Source: Lactobacillus sp. W8174
Lineage (GTDB): Bacteria; Bacillota; Bacilli; Lactobacillales; Lactobacillaceae
Assembly (NCBI RefSeq): GCF_016100975.1
Contig: NZ_JACFRN010000002.1
Location: forward strand, 24,656-88,655
Direction: 5' to 3'
DNA length: 64,000 nucleotides
This document shows, piece by piece, positions 10,101 through 19,410 of this stretch (position 1 is its first letter; each line of letters opens with the position of its first letter). The translations under genes and the position numbers were made by a program. The notes under the pieces were generated by a model. The model was not told where the DNA came from and did no database searches. It saw nothing but the letters and a program-made list of their open reading frames with translations.

Positions 10101-10918
10101 AGGCTTGAACAATTGGCAAACATACCATTCATACTAATTACATTAGATGTATTCAGATTTTCTAATCCAGTAATTTTGGTTAAACTTGACAAATCATAGA
10201 ACATACTTTGCATCGTACCTCTAAAGTTAAGAGGACCTGTAAAGTCGACTTCTTTAATTTGATTTTTATCTGAAAAGAGAGGCTCAGCAAAAAGATCATG
10301 ACCATCTTTTGCTAGTGAAAAAATATTAATAGAATTGCCGGGAATGCCCTCAATAGTTTGATTATTACCTTTAATGGTGTATATTCCACGTCCTGGCTGA
10401 AAAGTTACATCGACACCAAGCCAAACACCAGTTAATATGGTAGGATTTCCGCTATCTCTTTTGACATCTTTTTCGATTTTTTCAGTTTTTATACTGTCTT
10501 TTGTGCCTAAAGAGCTTGTATTGTCTGCAGTTGTGTCTTGATTATTTTCATTTGCTGTGCTGCTATTAGCACCAGCTTGATTCTGTCCAGCTTCTGAGGT
10601 ATTGCTTGAGATACCTATACTACCTGTACCCGCATTAGTCTCGCTATCAGCTGCTTGATTGTCGCTCTTTTGGTCAGTGTGGTTATCGTCAGTAGCAGTT
10701 TCACCCTCAGTTTCCGAATTGGTTCCAGTGGATTCTGTTTGGTAATTTAATTTAGTCTTGACTGCTCTTCTCACAGTCTTCTTGGTGGCACGAGTGCCAT
10801 TCTGATTAGCTGCCTTCACCGTCTGGGGTTTGGCATTAATTAAGCCTAAAGCAGCTGCGGCCACGCCGCCGAGCAATATTTTTTCTCCTTGCTTGTTAGC
10901 ATTCTTATGTGTATTCAT
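7190..10918 (-). CDS. BspA-like LRR adhesin with repeated MucBP-like domains, LPQTG anchor
   Basis: This 1242-residue wall-anchored protein has the same leader and promoter as the first gene. After a Ser/Thr/Asn-rich linker it carries one large BspA/DUF285 LRR region (about 190-500, units such as MSYMFENCGSLSSLDLS). One divergent MucBP-like module is followed by five almost identical modules of about 88 residues (ITVNYLYLDDKGHTKPILDK to NVDFVYERKQGK), then one typical MucBP domain (VTVHYKDEFGNTIAPDE), a Lys-rich segment, LPQTG at 1206-1210, a hydrophobic helix and RKKIK. It differs from its neighbours in using repeated folded modules instead of a Ser/Asn stalk to project the LRR head. Ligand unknown. 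Confidence 0.93.
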   Translation of the reverse strand: MNTHKNANKQGEKILLGGVAAAALGLINAKPQTVKAANQNGTRATKKTVRRAVKTKLNYQTESTGTNSETEGETATDDNHTDQKSDNQAADSETNAGTGSIGISSNTSEAGQNQAGANSSTANENNQDTTADNTSSLGTKDSIKTEKIEKDVKRDSGNPTILTGVWLGVDVTFQPGRGIYTIKGNNQTIEGIPGNSINIFSLAKDGHDLFAEPLFSDKNQIKEVDFTGPLNFRGTMQSMFYDLSSLTKITGLENLNTSNVISMNGMFANCSSLSSIEGINKLDASKVTDMSYMFENCGSLSSLDLSGLNIGLNINKNGNKDDPITMKEMFRGCSNLKNLILPDKIDTSQFTDMTGMFYDCSDLVSVSYPSSENSADPENPKVDLTKFNTNSLQYMAYMFSKCSNIKDLDLSSFDTGNVTLMDDAFSECSSLTVLNIANFNMARVEHYVSLSNLLNNLTKLKKLVLGKNCKFTSEDKTAGLNTPGTWVNVGNGTEGDPEMSKKWSSTDLMNNYNGETDHDTYIRFYDGYPVKIHYVYLDKEGKQHPILDKDGKSYDYVVAGDNGKTSDPINTRNIYGYTINSIFVNNDKQSSTDKVTVTFTDQEQDVYFVYDRAKGNSITVNYLYYVDDKGHTKPLLDKDNKPMKEEVDGVLYGDQKDIIPKPVPGYTIKQININGAKQPGTDKATVGYSEKEQNVDFIYERKQGKSITVNYLYLDNKGHTKPILDKDNKPMMEEVDGVLYGDQKDIIPKPIPGYIIKQINIDNVKQPATDKATVGYSDKDQNVYFIYDRDTGKPITVNYLYYVDDKGHTKPILDKDNKPMTEKVDGVLYGDQKDIIPKPIPGYTIKQINIDGVKQSGTDKATVGYSDKKQNVDFVYERKQGKSITVNYLYLDDKGHTKPILDKDNKPMKENIAGVLYGDQKDIIPKQLFGYTTKQINIDGVKQPGTDKATVGYSEKEQNVDFVYERKQGKSITVNYLYLDDKGHTKPLLDKDNKPMKEEIDGVLYGDQKDIIPKPVPGYTIKQININGVTQPGTDKATVGYSEKEQNVDFIYTKKPDTNNPNTNKVRAADVTVHYKDEFGNTIAPDEILSGYVGDSYTTGAKNISGYTLKTRPDNATGLFNTFPQDVTYIYTTIGTNKTPNINEPTTPTTPNTPSKTPKENNRKVKNEKEKKKGKKKKAFKPTVNKNLSQKQGSSSVTKSQQIVALPQTGTNKHSSLAMLALGSLTLVGALSAAWFSRKKIK
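7745..9075 (-). repeat. Five tandem MucBP-like coding repeats
   Basis: Five units of about 264-267 bases with very high DNA identity encode the same module, differing at a few codons (for example KPVPGYT against KPIPGYI). Such identity suggests recent amplification or ongoing conversion, so copy number probably varies between strains. Confidence 0.88.
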
Positions 10919-10955
10919 ATAATTCCTCTTCTAAACTGCATATTAATATAGGTTT

Positions 10956-10984
10956 AGTATATGGCTGGCTTAGGCGAAAGTCAA
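10956..10984 (-). promoter_or_regulatory. Promoter of the third BspA-like gene
   Basis: TTGACT (10984-10979), a 17-base spacer and TATACT (10961-10956), identical to the promoter upstream of the first gene, including the flanks up to about 11006. Confidence 0.8.
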
Positions 10985-11212
10985 ACTCAGCTAGGCTAGA
11001 CTAAAAACCCAGTACTCATATTGACTGCTTTAAGTATTTTCCTACTATTTTTGTGACTTGGATAACTTATTCGGATACTTTTTGTAGTGCTTTTACACAG
11101 CAGTCTAATTAACTATAGTTTCAGTGATATTTTATGAATCTTAAATTATGTGCTCTTTACTAAATATGATGAAAAGAGCCAACCTGCATGACTAATTTTT
11201 TAATAGTCTAAA

Positions 11213-11293
11213 TTAATCAACTACCATGAATGGAACTATTAACCAACCACCTTCACTAGCTGAACCTGTGTATTCAACTGTCATGTAAAACAT
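11213..11293 (-). other. Short open fragment in the 10919-11441 gap
   Basis: Within this 523-base gap the minus strand has a 26-residue frame, MFYMTVEYTGSASEGG followed by WLIVPFMVVD, then a stop. It has no ribosome binding site and reads like the C-terminal scrap of a lost exported protein. Apart from the duplicated promoter block and the terminator at 11407-11436 I see nothing else in the gap. Confidence 0.25.
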
Positions 11294-11406
11294 TTCACTA
11301 GTATATTAGGTGTAAGTTTGTTTACATTTCAAGTTACTTGTTGACTATTTATTACACCTAGATTGTCCTAAGTACTTGCATAGTAATGATAAAATTGTAT
11401 ATAAAA

Positions 11407-11436
11407 AGCACACTATAAGTACATTTATAGAGTGCT
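11407..11436 (-). terminator. Terminator of the LRR/MucBP gene
   Basis: On the minus strand an AGCACTCTATAA arm pairs with TTATAGTGTGCT and is followed by TTTTTAT, just beyond the stop at 11442. Confidence 0.7.
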
Positions 11437-11441
11437 AATTT

Positions 11442-13304
11442 TTAATGTTTGCTTTTTCTATTGTAATAAATAATAGCTAATCCTAAAACACTGAATAATG
11501 ATATTAAACCCAGTGCTAACAGTCCTAATTGCCAGCCTTTTATTGCTTTAGCACTAGGTTGGCGAACGTCTTTTTTCTTATTAACTATTGATTGTATCTT
11601 ACTATTAATATGAGTCTTTTGCCTATGTTTATATTTTTGCGATTTCTCTTCTTTAACGGTGTTTTTACTCCTTAAGATATTTTTAGTATAAATATAGGTT
11701 AGCTCCTGTGGCTTTTGCTTAAGCGTAATTGCAGTTGTATTTAAATCAGTATCAATATGTGAACCGTTAAAGTCTTTAAGTTTAACAGTATATCCTGGCA
11801 GTTTTAATGCCGAAGCAGTTTGCTGATCATTAACAAAGCCACTTAAAATTTCATCTGGAGCAACTTTTTTGCCAGCAGTATCTTGATAATGAACAATCAC
11901 ATTTGAAACTTTTTCCCTATTATAATAGAAGGTAATTTCTTGCGGTTGATTGTTAAGTACAATGGCTACGCTTCCCGGATGGTGTGAAATACCATTGTGG
12001 TCAATTTGATAATGACTCGGTGTATAGCCAGAAATATCCTGCGGTTGAATTATTTTTTGTTCACTAAAGACGCCGCTAATTGTGCTTTCAGGAGCGATTG
12101 GCTTACCAGTTTCATCTTGATAATGGACGGTGATATCTGCTGCCTTGTTACGAGTATAAATTAGAGTGATTTCTTGTGGTTGGGCGGTAATAGTAGCAGT
12201 GACAGAGCCCTGACTAATTGGTGTCGTAGTCCCATCAACTGCTTTGGCACTAATTGAATAACCAGTAAATGTCGGAATAGTAATAGTACTGCTGGTATTA
12301 ACATCACCATATAGTTTCTGCTGACATGCAATGGTATTATCCGCGTCATCTTTAAAGTGAATAGTAATAGGTTGCCCGCTGACAATTCTAAACGGGATAA
12401 TGTACCAGCCTGAAATTATTGGCTCTTGCGCTGAATTACTACTACAGAACTTAACGGTCATTGCTGCACTATCATCTGACTGTAATCCTGAAAGATCCCA
12501 TGTTACGGTTTGTTTACCATTGACTTGACCGACATGATCACTCCAATTGCTGGAATATTGCTTGACTGGATATTTAGAACTAAGGTGCTTACCAGTCTCA
12601 ACCTTAAGTGTCATGTTTTTGCCATTAAAATCAAGCAGCTGGTAAGGGCCCGACGTGTAAGAAGTAGTTCCTGCAGTTAGGTGAACTGGCTCTGCCAATA
12701 TTATTTGTTTTCTTAGCTTTAGACTACCACTTTCAATTAATTGCTTATTCGATTTTAATGGTGAAAAATCAGTAATTGCATTATATGAGAGATTTAGTTG
12801 AACCAATTGTGGCTTATTTGCTAAGGCAGAAATATCATGCAAGTTGCACATTTCTAAATTAATATTGGTTAATTTATACAAATTTTTTAAAGCAGAAATA
12901 TCCGCTAAAGTTGAATTAATAACAGCTCGGTGACACCAATCACTGTTTAGCTGACGGTCAGGAGCCAGATTTATTTTAACCAAATTAGTTGCATATTCTA
13001 ATCCGGCCAGTGATTTAAGCCGCAAACGCAAGCGATATTCAGCAGGGGAAATAGCATATTTCCGTTTGCCATGAACGATAGGCATTTCGCTTGGTGCGAT
13101 TAAGCTGAGTTCTGTCAGATTGGCAAGACTTTCTTTGGTAATTTGCTTAATTGGTTGACCTAAATTAGCGGCCACGATTTTCTGTAAAACTTTATCTGGC
13201 ATCCAGCTGTCAAGTGTGTTGGAATTTGAGACAGAATTTTGCAGTTTAAATGCAGGCTCAATTGTATCATTCAAGTCGCTTGATTCTCGGGTTTTAGTCG
13301 TCAT
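11442..13304 (-). CDS. LRR/MucBP protein lacking leader and LPxTG
   Basis: The 620-residue protein has an internalin-like LRR region (about 30-220; LANLTELSL, LYKLTNINLEMC, LVQLNLSYNAITD), an Ig-like linker, and three MucBP-type domains (about 315-390, 392-468, 470-545; typical starts ITVHYQDETGKPIAPE). The C-terminus has a basic stretch, one hydrophobic helix (LGLLALGLISLFSVLGLAII) and YNRKSKH. Unlike its neighbours it has no signal peptide at the annotated start and no LPxTG before the helix. A stop codon directly precedes the ATG in the same frame, preceded by about 27 open codons ending KFTAIWISKEDDD, so the original N-terminus may be lost. It could be a decayed adhesin or an unusual membrane-held one. 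Confidence 0.75.
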   Translation of the reverse strand: MTTKTRESSDLNDTIEPAFKLQNSVSNSNTLDSWMPDKVLQKIVAANLGQPIKQITKESLANLTELSLIAPSEMPIVHGKRKYAISPAEYRLRLRLKSLAGLEYATNLVKINLAPDRQLNSDWCHRAVINSTLADISALKNLYKLTNINLEMCNLHDISALANKPQLVQLNLSYNAITDFSPLKSNKQLIESGSLKLRKQIILAEPVHLTAGTTSYTSGPYQLLDFNGKNMTLKVETGKHLSSKYPVKQYSSNWSDHVGQVNGKQTVTWDLSGLQSDDSAAMTVKFCSSNSAQEPIISGWYIIPFRIVSGQPITIHFKDDADNTIACQQKLYGDVNTSSTITIPTFTGYSISAKAVDGTTTPISQGSVTATITAQPQEITLIYTRNKAADITVHYQDETGKPIAPESTISGVFSEQKIIQPQDISGYTPSHYQIDHNGISHHPGSVAIVLNNQPQEITFYYNREKVSNVIVHYQDTAGKKVAPDEILSGFVNDQQTASALKLPGYTVKLKDFNGSHIDTDLNTTAITLKQKPQELTYIYTKNILRSKNTVKEEKSQKYKHRQKTHINSKIQSIVNKKKDVRQPSAKAIKGWQLGLLALGLISLFSVLGLAIIYYNRKSKH

Positions 13305-13569
13305 TTAGTCATCATCTTCTTTACTAATCCAAATAGCAGTAAATTTGGCTTTTTCTTTTAATAGAACGCTTACTTTGAAATAACATGATTATTATAATGA
13401 TTAAATTAAAGAAGTTTGTAAAAATAAACATAATTATTTACACCAAAGTAACCGCAACCAAATACTATCCTCATAATACTGTGTTAACCTCAGTATAGCA
13501 TGGATTAACAAAGATGACTATTTCGAAATAGATAATTTTACTACTATTATATAGTTAACCTTTTAATCT

Positions 13570-14523
13570 TTATCTTAAAAACCAGATGTGAACAAATCGC
13601 CAGCCTATGGCCAGGACAAAAACAATGTTAAAGATAATAATTACTGCTCTGATGAAAGTCATATTTTGATAAAATTTTGGTTTAGCATTTGCGCGGACTT
13701 GAACAGCCTTGTTAATTTTCTTGTGCTGTTTATTGTTTTTCAAAGATACTTGATGTTCTTTTTTACTATGCTTTGGCTTAGCAGTCAATTCGCTAAGAGC
13801 TAAATTATGCTGACTTGCTTTCATTTTGCTGATCAAGTCGCCCTGTGCAACTGTACGGTGTTGACCGTAACCGTATTTGGAAGTGTTAAAGTCTGAACAT
13901 GTAATTAGGGTAATCATACTCTTATCCTGCACATTGTTTTCAACTTCAACTTGAGTTGGTTTGATGGCAAAAGACATCCTTTTTATTTTATATACATAAA
14001 TATGATGCAAGTCTGTGACATAGATGAGGTCACCAGGGTGAGCCAGATGCAAATTATCCAAAACTGCAGGACCATAAGACCCCATATAGTGTCCTGCAAG
14101 CACATAATTATTAGCGCCGCCCATGACGCGATCCGGCAGACAGGTAACGACACCGTATTCCAAGTTCTGGTTTTGATCGCCATAACCGGCAAAAAGGGGA
14201 TTATGAATATTAACAGCAGGAATAGCAATGCGGCCAATAGCGTATGCCTTGATTTGCTTGGCTCTAAGGACGCTGGCTGCGCTAACTGATTTGGTTTTGC
14301 TGGCATCATAACTTGTTTTGCGTTTTTTATTTCTATCTGCTTTCTTTTGTGTTAAAGTGGTATTTGCTTTTTCCGCATTTTGCTGAACTACATATGAGTT
14401 GCCAAAACCGGAGCCGAAAAAGATTAAAGTTACGCCCAGATAAAAAAGGGCACCTAAAAGTAACACTCGAATAGTAGACCATATTTGCTGTTTTGAAGAT
14501 TTTGCTTGCTTTTTACTTGCCAT
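13570..14523 (-). CDS. Sortase with N- and C-terminal membrane helices
   Basis: Sortases cleave LPxTG-type signals and attach surface proteins to the cell wall; this 317-residue enzyme sits next to LPQTG substrates. An N-terminal helix (about 15-38) anchors it, followed by a basic linker. The catalytic core shows AGHYM (His145), TLITC (Cys209) and QHRTV (Arg223), the expected triad. The segment after the Cys is longer than in minimal class A enzymes, and a second hydrophobic helix (about 290-312) follows a Lys-rich linker. A C-terminal helix is more usual in pilin-type class C sortases, while the core motifs look class A-like, so class assignment is open. RBS AAAGGG precedes the ATG. Confidence 0.9.
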   Translation of the reverse strand: MASKKQAKSSKQQIWSTIRVLLLGALFYLGVTLIFFGSGFGNSYVVQQNAEKANTTLTQKKADRNKKRKTSYDASKTKSVSAASVLRAKQIKAYAIGRIAIPAVNIHNPLFAGYGDQNQNLEYGVVTCLPDRVMGGANNYVLAGHYMGSYGPAVLDNLHLAHPGDLIYVTDLHHIYVYKIKRMSFAIKPTQVEVENNVQDKSMITLITCSDFNTSKYGYGQHRTVAQGDLISKMKASQHNLALSELTAKPKHSKKEHQVSLKNNKQHKKINKAVQVRANAKPKFYQNMTFIRAVIIIFNIVFVLAIGWRFVHIWFLR

Positions 14524-14639
14524 TTGATCCCTTTTCTTTAAACTACTATTAGTCTTCTGCTACTATTTAAGTATAAATTTGCGTAAAGTACAATTATTTA
14601 TCTCGAATTGAAACACTTAAAAAAAATAATCAAATAAGT

Positions 14640-14669
14640 ATTGAAATCGCTTTAATACTGATTTATAAT
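14640..14669 (+). promoter_or_regulatory. Promoter with overlapping cre site for the beta-glucoside locus
   Basis: TTGAAA (14641-14646), a 17-base spacer and TATAAT (14664-14669). The -35 is embedded in TTGAAATCGCTTTAA, which fits the CcpA cre consensus with one mismatch, so glucose repression by CcpA is likely. Confidence 0.7.
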
Positions 14670-14682
14670 ATCAGCTGTAAGT

Positions 14683-14755
14683 AGACGTGTTACTGATTTG
14701 ATCAGGCATTACCTATGAACAATACTTTTTTGGTACTGTTTGTAGGTTTTTTTAT
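14683..14755 (+). promoter_or_regulatory. RAT antiterminator site and overlapping terminator before licT
   Basis: The leader contains GTGTTACTG, a loop, and CAGGCATTACC (14686-14712), the layout of a ribonucleic antiterminator bound by BglG/LicT proteins. Its 3' edge overlaps a terminator whose arms ACCTATGAACAATAC and GTACTGTTTGTAGGT pair with two wobbles and one mismatch before a seven-T run. RNA binding by the antiterminator protein would prevent terminator formation, giving autoregulation. Confidence 0.8.
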
Positions 14756-14774
14756 TGGAAAGGAAGTAGTTGAA

Positions 14775-15646
14775 GTGAAATTTGTTAAAAATTTTAACAA
14801 CAACGCTGCCTTGGTGTCTGATAAAGCCGGAGTAGATTGGGTGGTGATTGGCAACGGGATTGGCTTTGGCAAAAAAGTCGGCGATCCCATTGATGAGGAC
14901 AAAATTTCACGCCGTTTCGTAGCTGTTGAAAAGAACATTAAGATGATTGACAGTGTGAAAGATATTGATCAGCGAACCTTGAAGTTAACGACTGAAGTGA
15001 TTAGCATGGCCAGTCAAAAATTACAGATCACTTTTTCTGATTATGAATTTTTGGTATTAGCTGATCACATTGATTTTATGTTAACCCGTGCTACAGGAAA
15101 TATTGAATTAGGCCAAGATACGCTTGGCTGGGAAATGAAAAAAATATTTCCTAAGGAATATGGCACGGCTCAGGAAGCCTTAAAGTTAATGAAGGAAGAA
15201 ACCAAGCTAGATTTTCCTCAAAGCGAAGCAGCTTATCTGACGTATCACTTCATTAATGCAGGTTCTGGTCAAACAAAGCTGCAGGACACGATTAAAATTA
15301 CTAAACTGATTAAGGGAGTAATTGATATTATTCAATACCAATACGGGATGCAGCTAGATACTGAATCGTTTAACTTCAACAGGTTCATGACCCATTTACG
15401 TGCTTTTATGGTAAGGGGCATATGTGTGGTGAAAGCGACCAGGATTCAGGCAGTGAGCTTGATCATTCCTTAATTGAATTAATGAAAGTCAAGTACAAAA
15501 AGGCGTATGATACTGTCCAAAAAATCGGCACGTACTTATACAAGCAGGCAGGCTGGCAATTGCAGCCTGACGATCAGGTATATTTAACTCTTCATGTCTG
15601 GCGGGTAACGCATAGACAAAAAGATGCTCAATCGCAGAAGAATTAA
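14775..15646 (+). pseudogene. licT: BglG/LicT-family antiterminator, frameshifted in PRD2
   Basis: BglG/LicT proteins bind RAT RNA and are controlled by PTS phosphorylation of two PRD domains. The likely start is the GTG at 14775, with AAAGGAAG upstream; an ATG at 14715 lies inside the terminator hairpin and is rejected. The N-terminal RNA-binding domain (FNNNAALVSDKAG, VVIGNGIGFGKKVGD) and PRD1 (DHIDFMLTRA) are intact. In PRD2 the frame breaks near 15417-15422: after THLRAFMVRG the first frame runs to a stop at 15473, while the continuation GSELDHSLIELM to THRQKDA is one frame over and ends at 15646. One missing base in the GGGG run would explain it. It is either a true inactivation of PRD2 or a sequence error. 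Confidence 0.85.
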
Positions 15647-15680
15647 ATTTACTATATTTTAATAATTTATAAGTTTAAAC

Positions 15681-15775
15681 GGTGTGTTACTGTTTACAGG
15701 CATTAACCCGAGAACTTCAGGTGAAAATCTCACAATAAATTAGTGAGGTGCTTTCTTGAGGTCCTCGGGTTTTGA
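15681..15775 (+). promoter_or_regulatory. Second RAT site and overlapping terminator before bglP
   Basis: GTGTGTTACTG, a short loop and CAGGCATTAACC (15682-15708) form a second RAT. It overlaps the 5' arm TAACCCGAG of a terminator whose 3' arm CTCGGGTTTT ends at 15773. Expression of the PTS and glucosidase genes is therefore expected to need the antiterminator encoded upstream. Confidence 0.82.
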
Positions 15776-15791
15776 TATTTAGGAGGAAAAA

Positions 15792-17765
15792 ATGGCTTAC
15801 GAGGATCTAAGTCGTGAAATTATCGCTGATGTTGGCGGTAAAGATAACGTGATCAGTGTTGTGCACTGTACTACGCGCTTACGTTTTAAATTAAAAGATA
15901 TGAAAAAGGCTGATGATGACAAATTAAAGGCCACCGATGGCGTAATTTCTATTGTGAAATCTGGTGGTCAATACCAAGTTGTGATTGGCAATAATGTCGC
16001 TGATGTTTATGACACGCTGGTTAAAGTAGGCGGCTTTTCTGGTGGCGGCAGCGTACCCGATGATTATGAAGATACCAGCAACATGAGTTTAGCAGATAAG
16101 TTTATTGATTTAATCTCTGGCATTTTCAACCCGATTTTAGGGCCAATGTGTGCTGCCGGTATGATCAAGGGCTTTAATGCTATGTTCTTAGCTTTTGGCT
16201 GGGAAGCACAAACTTCTGGTACTTACATTATTTTGAATGCCATTGGTGACAGTTTATTCTACTTCCTGCCAGTTATTTTAGGAATTTCTGCAGCTAAAAA
16301 GTTCGGCATGAACGGCTATCTAGGTGCAACAATTGGTGCTGCGCTTTGCTATCCTTCAATTGTCGCAATGGCCAGCAGTAAAACCACTCTGTTTACTGTA
16401 TTTAAAGGTACTATTCTCCAAGCACCAATTCACATGACTTTTTTGGGAATTCCGGTAATTTCGATGAACTACACTTCATCAGTCATTCCGATCATCCTGT
16501 CAATTTGGTTTGCTTCTAAAGTGCAAAAATTGGCTAAAAAGATTATCCCTGATGTTGTCAAAACTTTCTTAGTGCCATTTATGGTTTTACTAATTACTAT
16601 TCCTGTTACCTTTATTGTCATTGGCCCTGTTGCTACTTGGCTTGGTAACGCTATCGCAGCAGCTGTTAGTGGAGTTTACAACTTTAGTCCTGTTATAGCC
16701 GGCATTTTAATGGGAGCATTCTGGCAAGTATTTGTTATCTTTGGCGTTCACTGGGGCTTTGTGGCAGTTATGATGACCAATATTGCTGCTCTAGGCTATG
16801 ATCCAATCTTAGGCTTATCTTTAGCAGCTTCATTTGCCCAAACAGGTGTTGTTTTGGCAATTATTTTCCAAACTAAAAATGAAAAAACCCGCAGTATTGC
16901 AATTCCAGCCTTTGTTTCTGGTATTTTTGGGGTTACTGAACCGGCTATTTATGGTGTCACCCTTGAAAGAAAGAAGCCGTTTATTTTAAGTTGTATTGCC
17001 TCTGCAATTGGTGCCGGCATCATTGGTTTCTTCCAAGTAAAAGTATTCCAGATGGCCGGAATGGGAATTTTCTCAGTTCCAGATGCAATTGGCAAAAATG
17101 GCTTTGATACTGGTGTTTACGGTTTGATTTTAGCAATGGTTATAGCAACAATTTTAGGCTTTGCTTTTCAAATGCTATTTGGTAAAAACAGCGTTGACGC
17201 ACCAATAACTGAACAAACTGCTTTAGCGACAGCTACAAATGCAGGTACAGATAATGCTGCAACAAACAATTCTGCAAGTTCCGCAAATGTTAAACCAGAA
17301 GTTTCATATAATAAGGAAGAAAAATTGGTAGCTCCGTTAAATGGACAGGTTGTGCCATTAAGCGAGGTTAAAGATGAAGTCTTCTCCAGTGGATCAATGG
17401 GTAAAGGCGTTGCGATTGAACCACAAGAAGGTAAAGTATGTTCACCACTTGATGGAGAAGTAGTGATGGTTTTCCCTACCGGTCACGCAATTGGTCTTAA
17501 ATCGACTAGTGGCGCAGAAGTAATGATTCATATTGGTATGGATACTGTTGAACTTGATGGCAAAGGCTTTACTACTTTAGTTAAAAAAGGTCAGAGTATC
17601 AAAAAAGGTGAGCCTCTTATTAATTTTGACCTTGAAGCTATTAAAAAAGCTGGCTTTGAAATTACAACACCAGTAATTGTTACTAATTCTAATAATTACC
17701 ATGAAGTTAATGTAGTTGCGAATGGTACAATAACTATCGGGGATCCATTATTAGACCTGAAATAA
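15792..17765 (+). CDS. bglP: Beta-glucoside PTS transporter EIIBCA
   Basis: This 657-residue permease imports and phosphorylates beta-glucosides such as salicin, arbutin or cellobiose. Domain order is EIIB (1-90, phosphorylated Cys26 in HCTTRLRF), EIIC (about 105-460, roughly ten membrane segments, with GITEP-type motif FGVTEPAIYG), and EIIA (about 510-657, active His580 in HIGMDTVEL and accessory His in TGHAIG). BCA order and length are typical of BglF/BglP. A strong RBS (AGGAGG) precedes the ATG. It is followed 15 bases later by the matching phospho-glucosidase and is controlled by the RAT at 15681-15775. Confidence 0.95.
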   Translation: MAYEDLSREIIADVGGKDNVISVVHCTTRLRFKLKDMKKADDDKLKATDGVISIVKSGGQYQVVIGNNVADVYDTLVKVGGFSGGGSVPDDYEDTSNMSLADKFIDLISGIFNPILGPMCAAGMIKGFNAMFLAFGWEAQTSGTYIILNAIGDSLFYFLPVILGISAAKKFGMNGYLGATIGAALCYPSIVAMASSKTTLFTVFKGTILQAPIHMTFLGIPVISMNYTSSVIPIILSIWFASKVQKLAKKIIPDVVKTFLVPFMVLLITIPVTFIVIGPVATWLGNAIAAAVSGVYNFSPVIAGILMGAFWQVFVIFGVHWGFVAVMMTNIAALGYDPILGLSLAASFAQTGVVLAIIFQTKNEKTRSIAIPAFVSGIFGVTEPAIYGVTLERKKPFILSCIASAIGAGIIGFFQVKVFQMAGMGIFSVPDAIGKNGFDTGVYGLILAMVIATILGFAFQMLFGKNSVDAPITEQTALATATNAGTDNAATNNSASSANVKPEVSYNKEEKLVAPLNGQVVPLSEVKDEVFSSGSMGKGVAIEPQEGKVCSPLDGEVVMVFPTGHAIGLKSTSGAEVMIHIGMDTVELDGKGFTTLVKKGQSIKKGEPLINFDLEAIKKAGFEITTPVIVTNSNNYHEVNVVANGTITIGDPLLDLK

Positions 17766-17768
17766 TGA

Positions 17769-19226
<1,458 letters not shown>

Positions 19227-19244
19227 ATTTGACAGATTAATAAG

Positions 19245-19284
19245 AGCTCCGAAACTAAGACATCTCAATTTCGGGGCTTTTTAT
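19245..19284 (+). terminator. Terminator of the beta-glucoside operon
   Basis: AGCTCCGAAA pairs with TTTCGGGGCT (one wobble), followed by a T-rich tail. Confidence 0.8.
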
Positions 19285-19374
19285 TTGTCATGGTCTTGAA
19301 GATAAATTCAGAAGGTTCAATTGCTTTTTAAATTTAGTGAAATAAAGCAAAAGTAAAAAGTTATAATTACAACT

Positions 19375-19402
19375 AAAAAGGCGGCCTTTGCCGCCTTTTT
19401 TG
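19375..19402. terminator. Bidirectional terminator
   Basis: AAAAAGGCGGC and GCCGCCTTTTTT flank a short loop; the A-run and T-run let it act on both strands. It lies just past the 3' end of the minus-strand gene ending at 19411. Confidence 0.85.
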
Positions 19403-19410
19403 CTTTATAA

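Noticed and set aside
14715-14774. Start of the antiterminator at ATG 14715
   Set aside because: This ATG lies in the terminator hairpin, encodes a sequence unlike the family N-terminus and has no RBS; GTG 14775 has AAAGGAAG and matches the family start.
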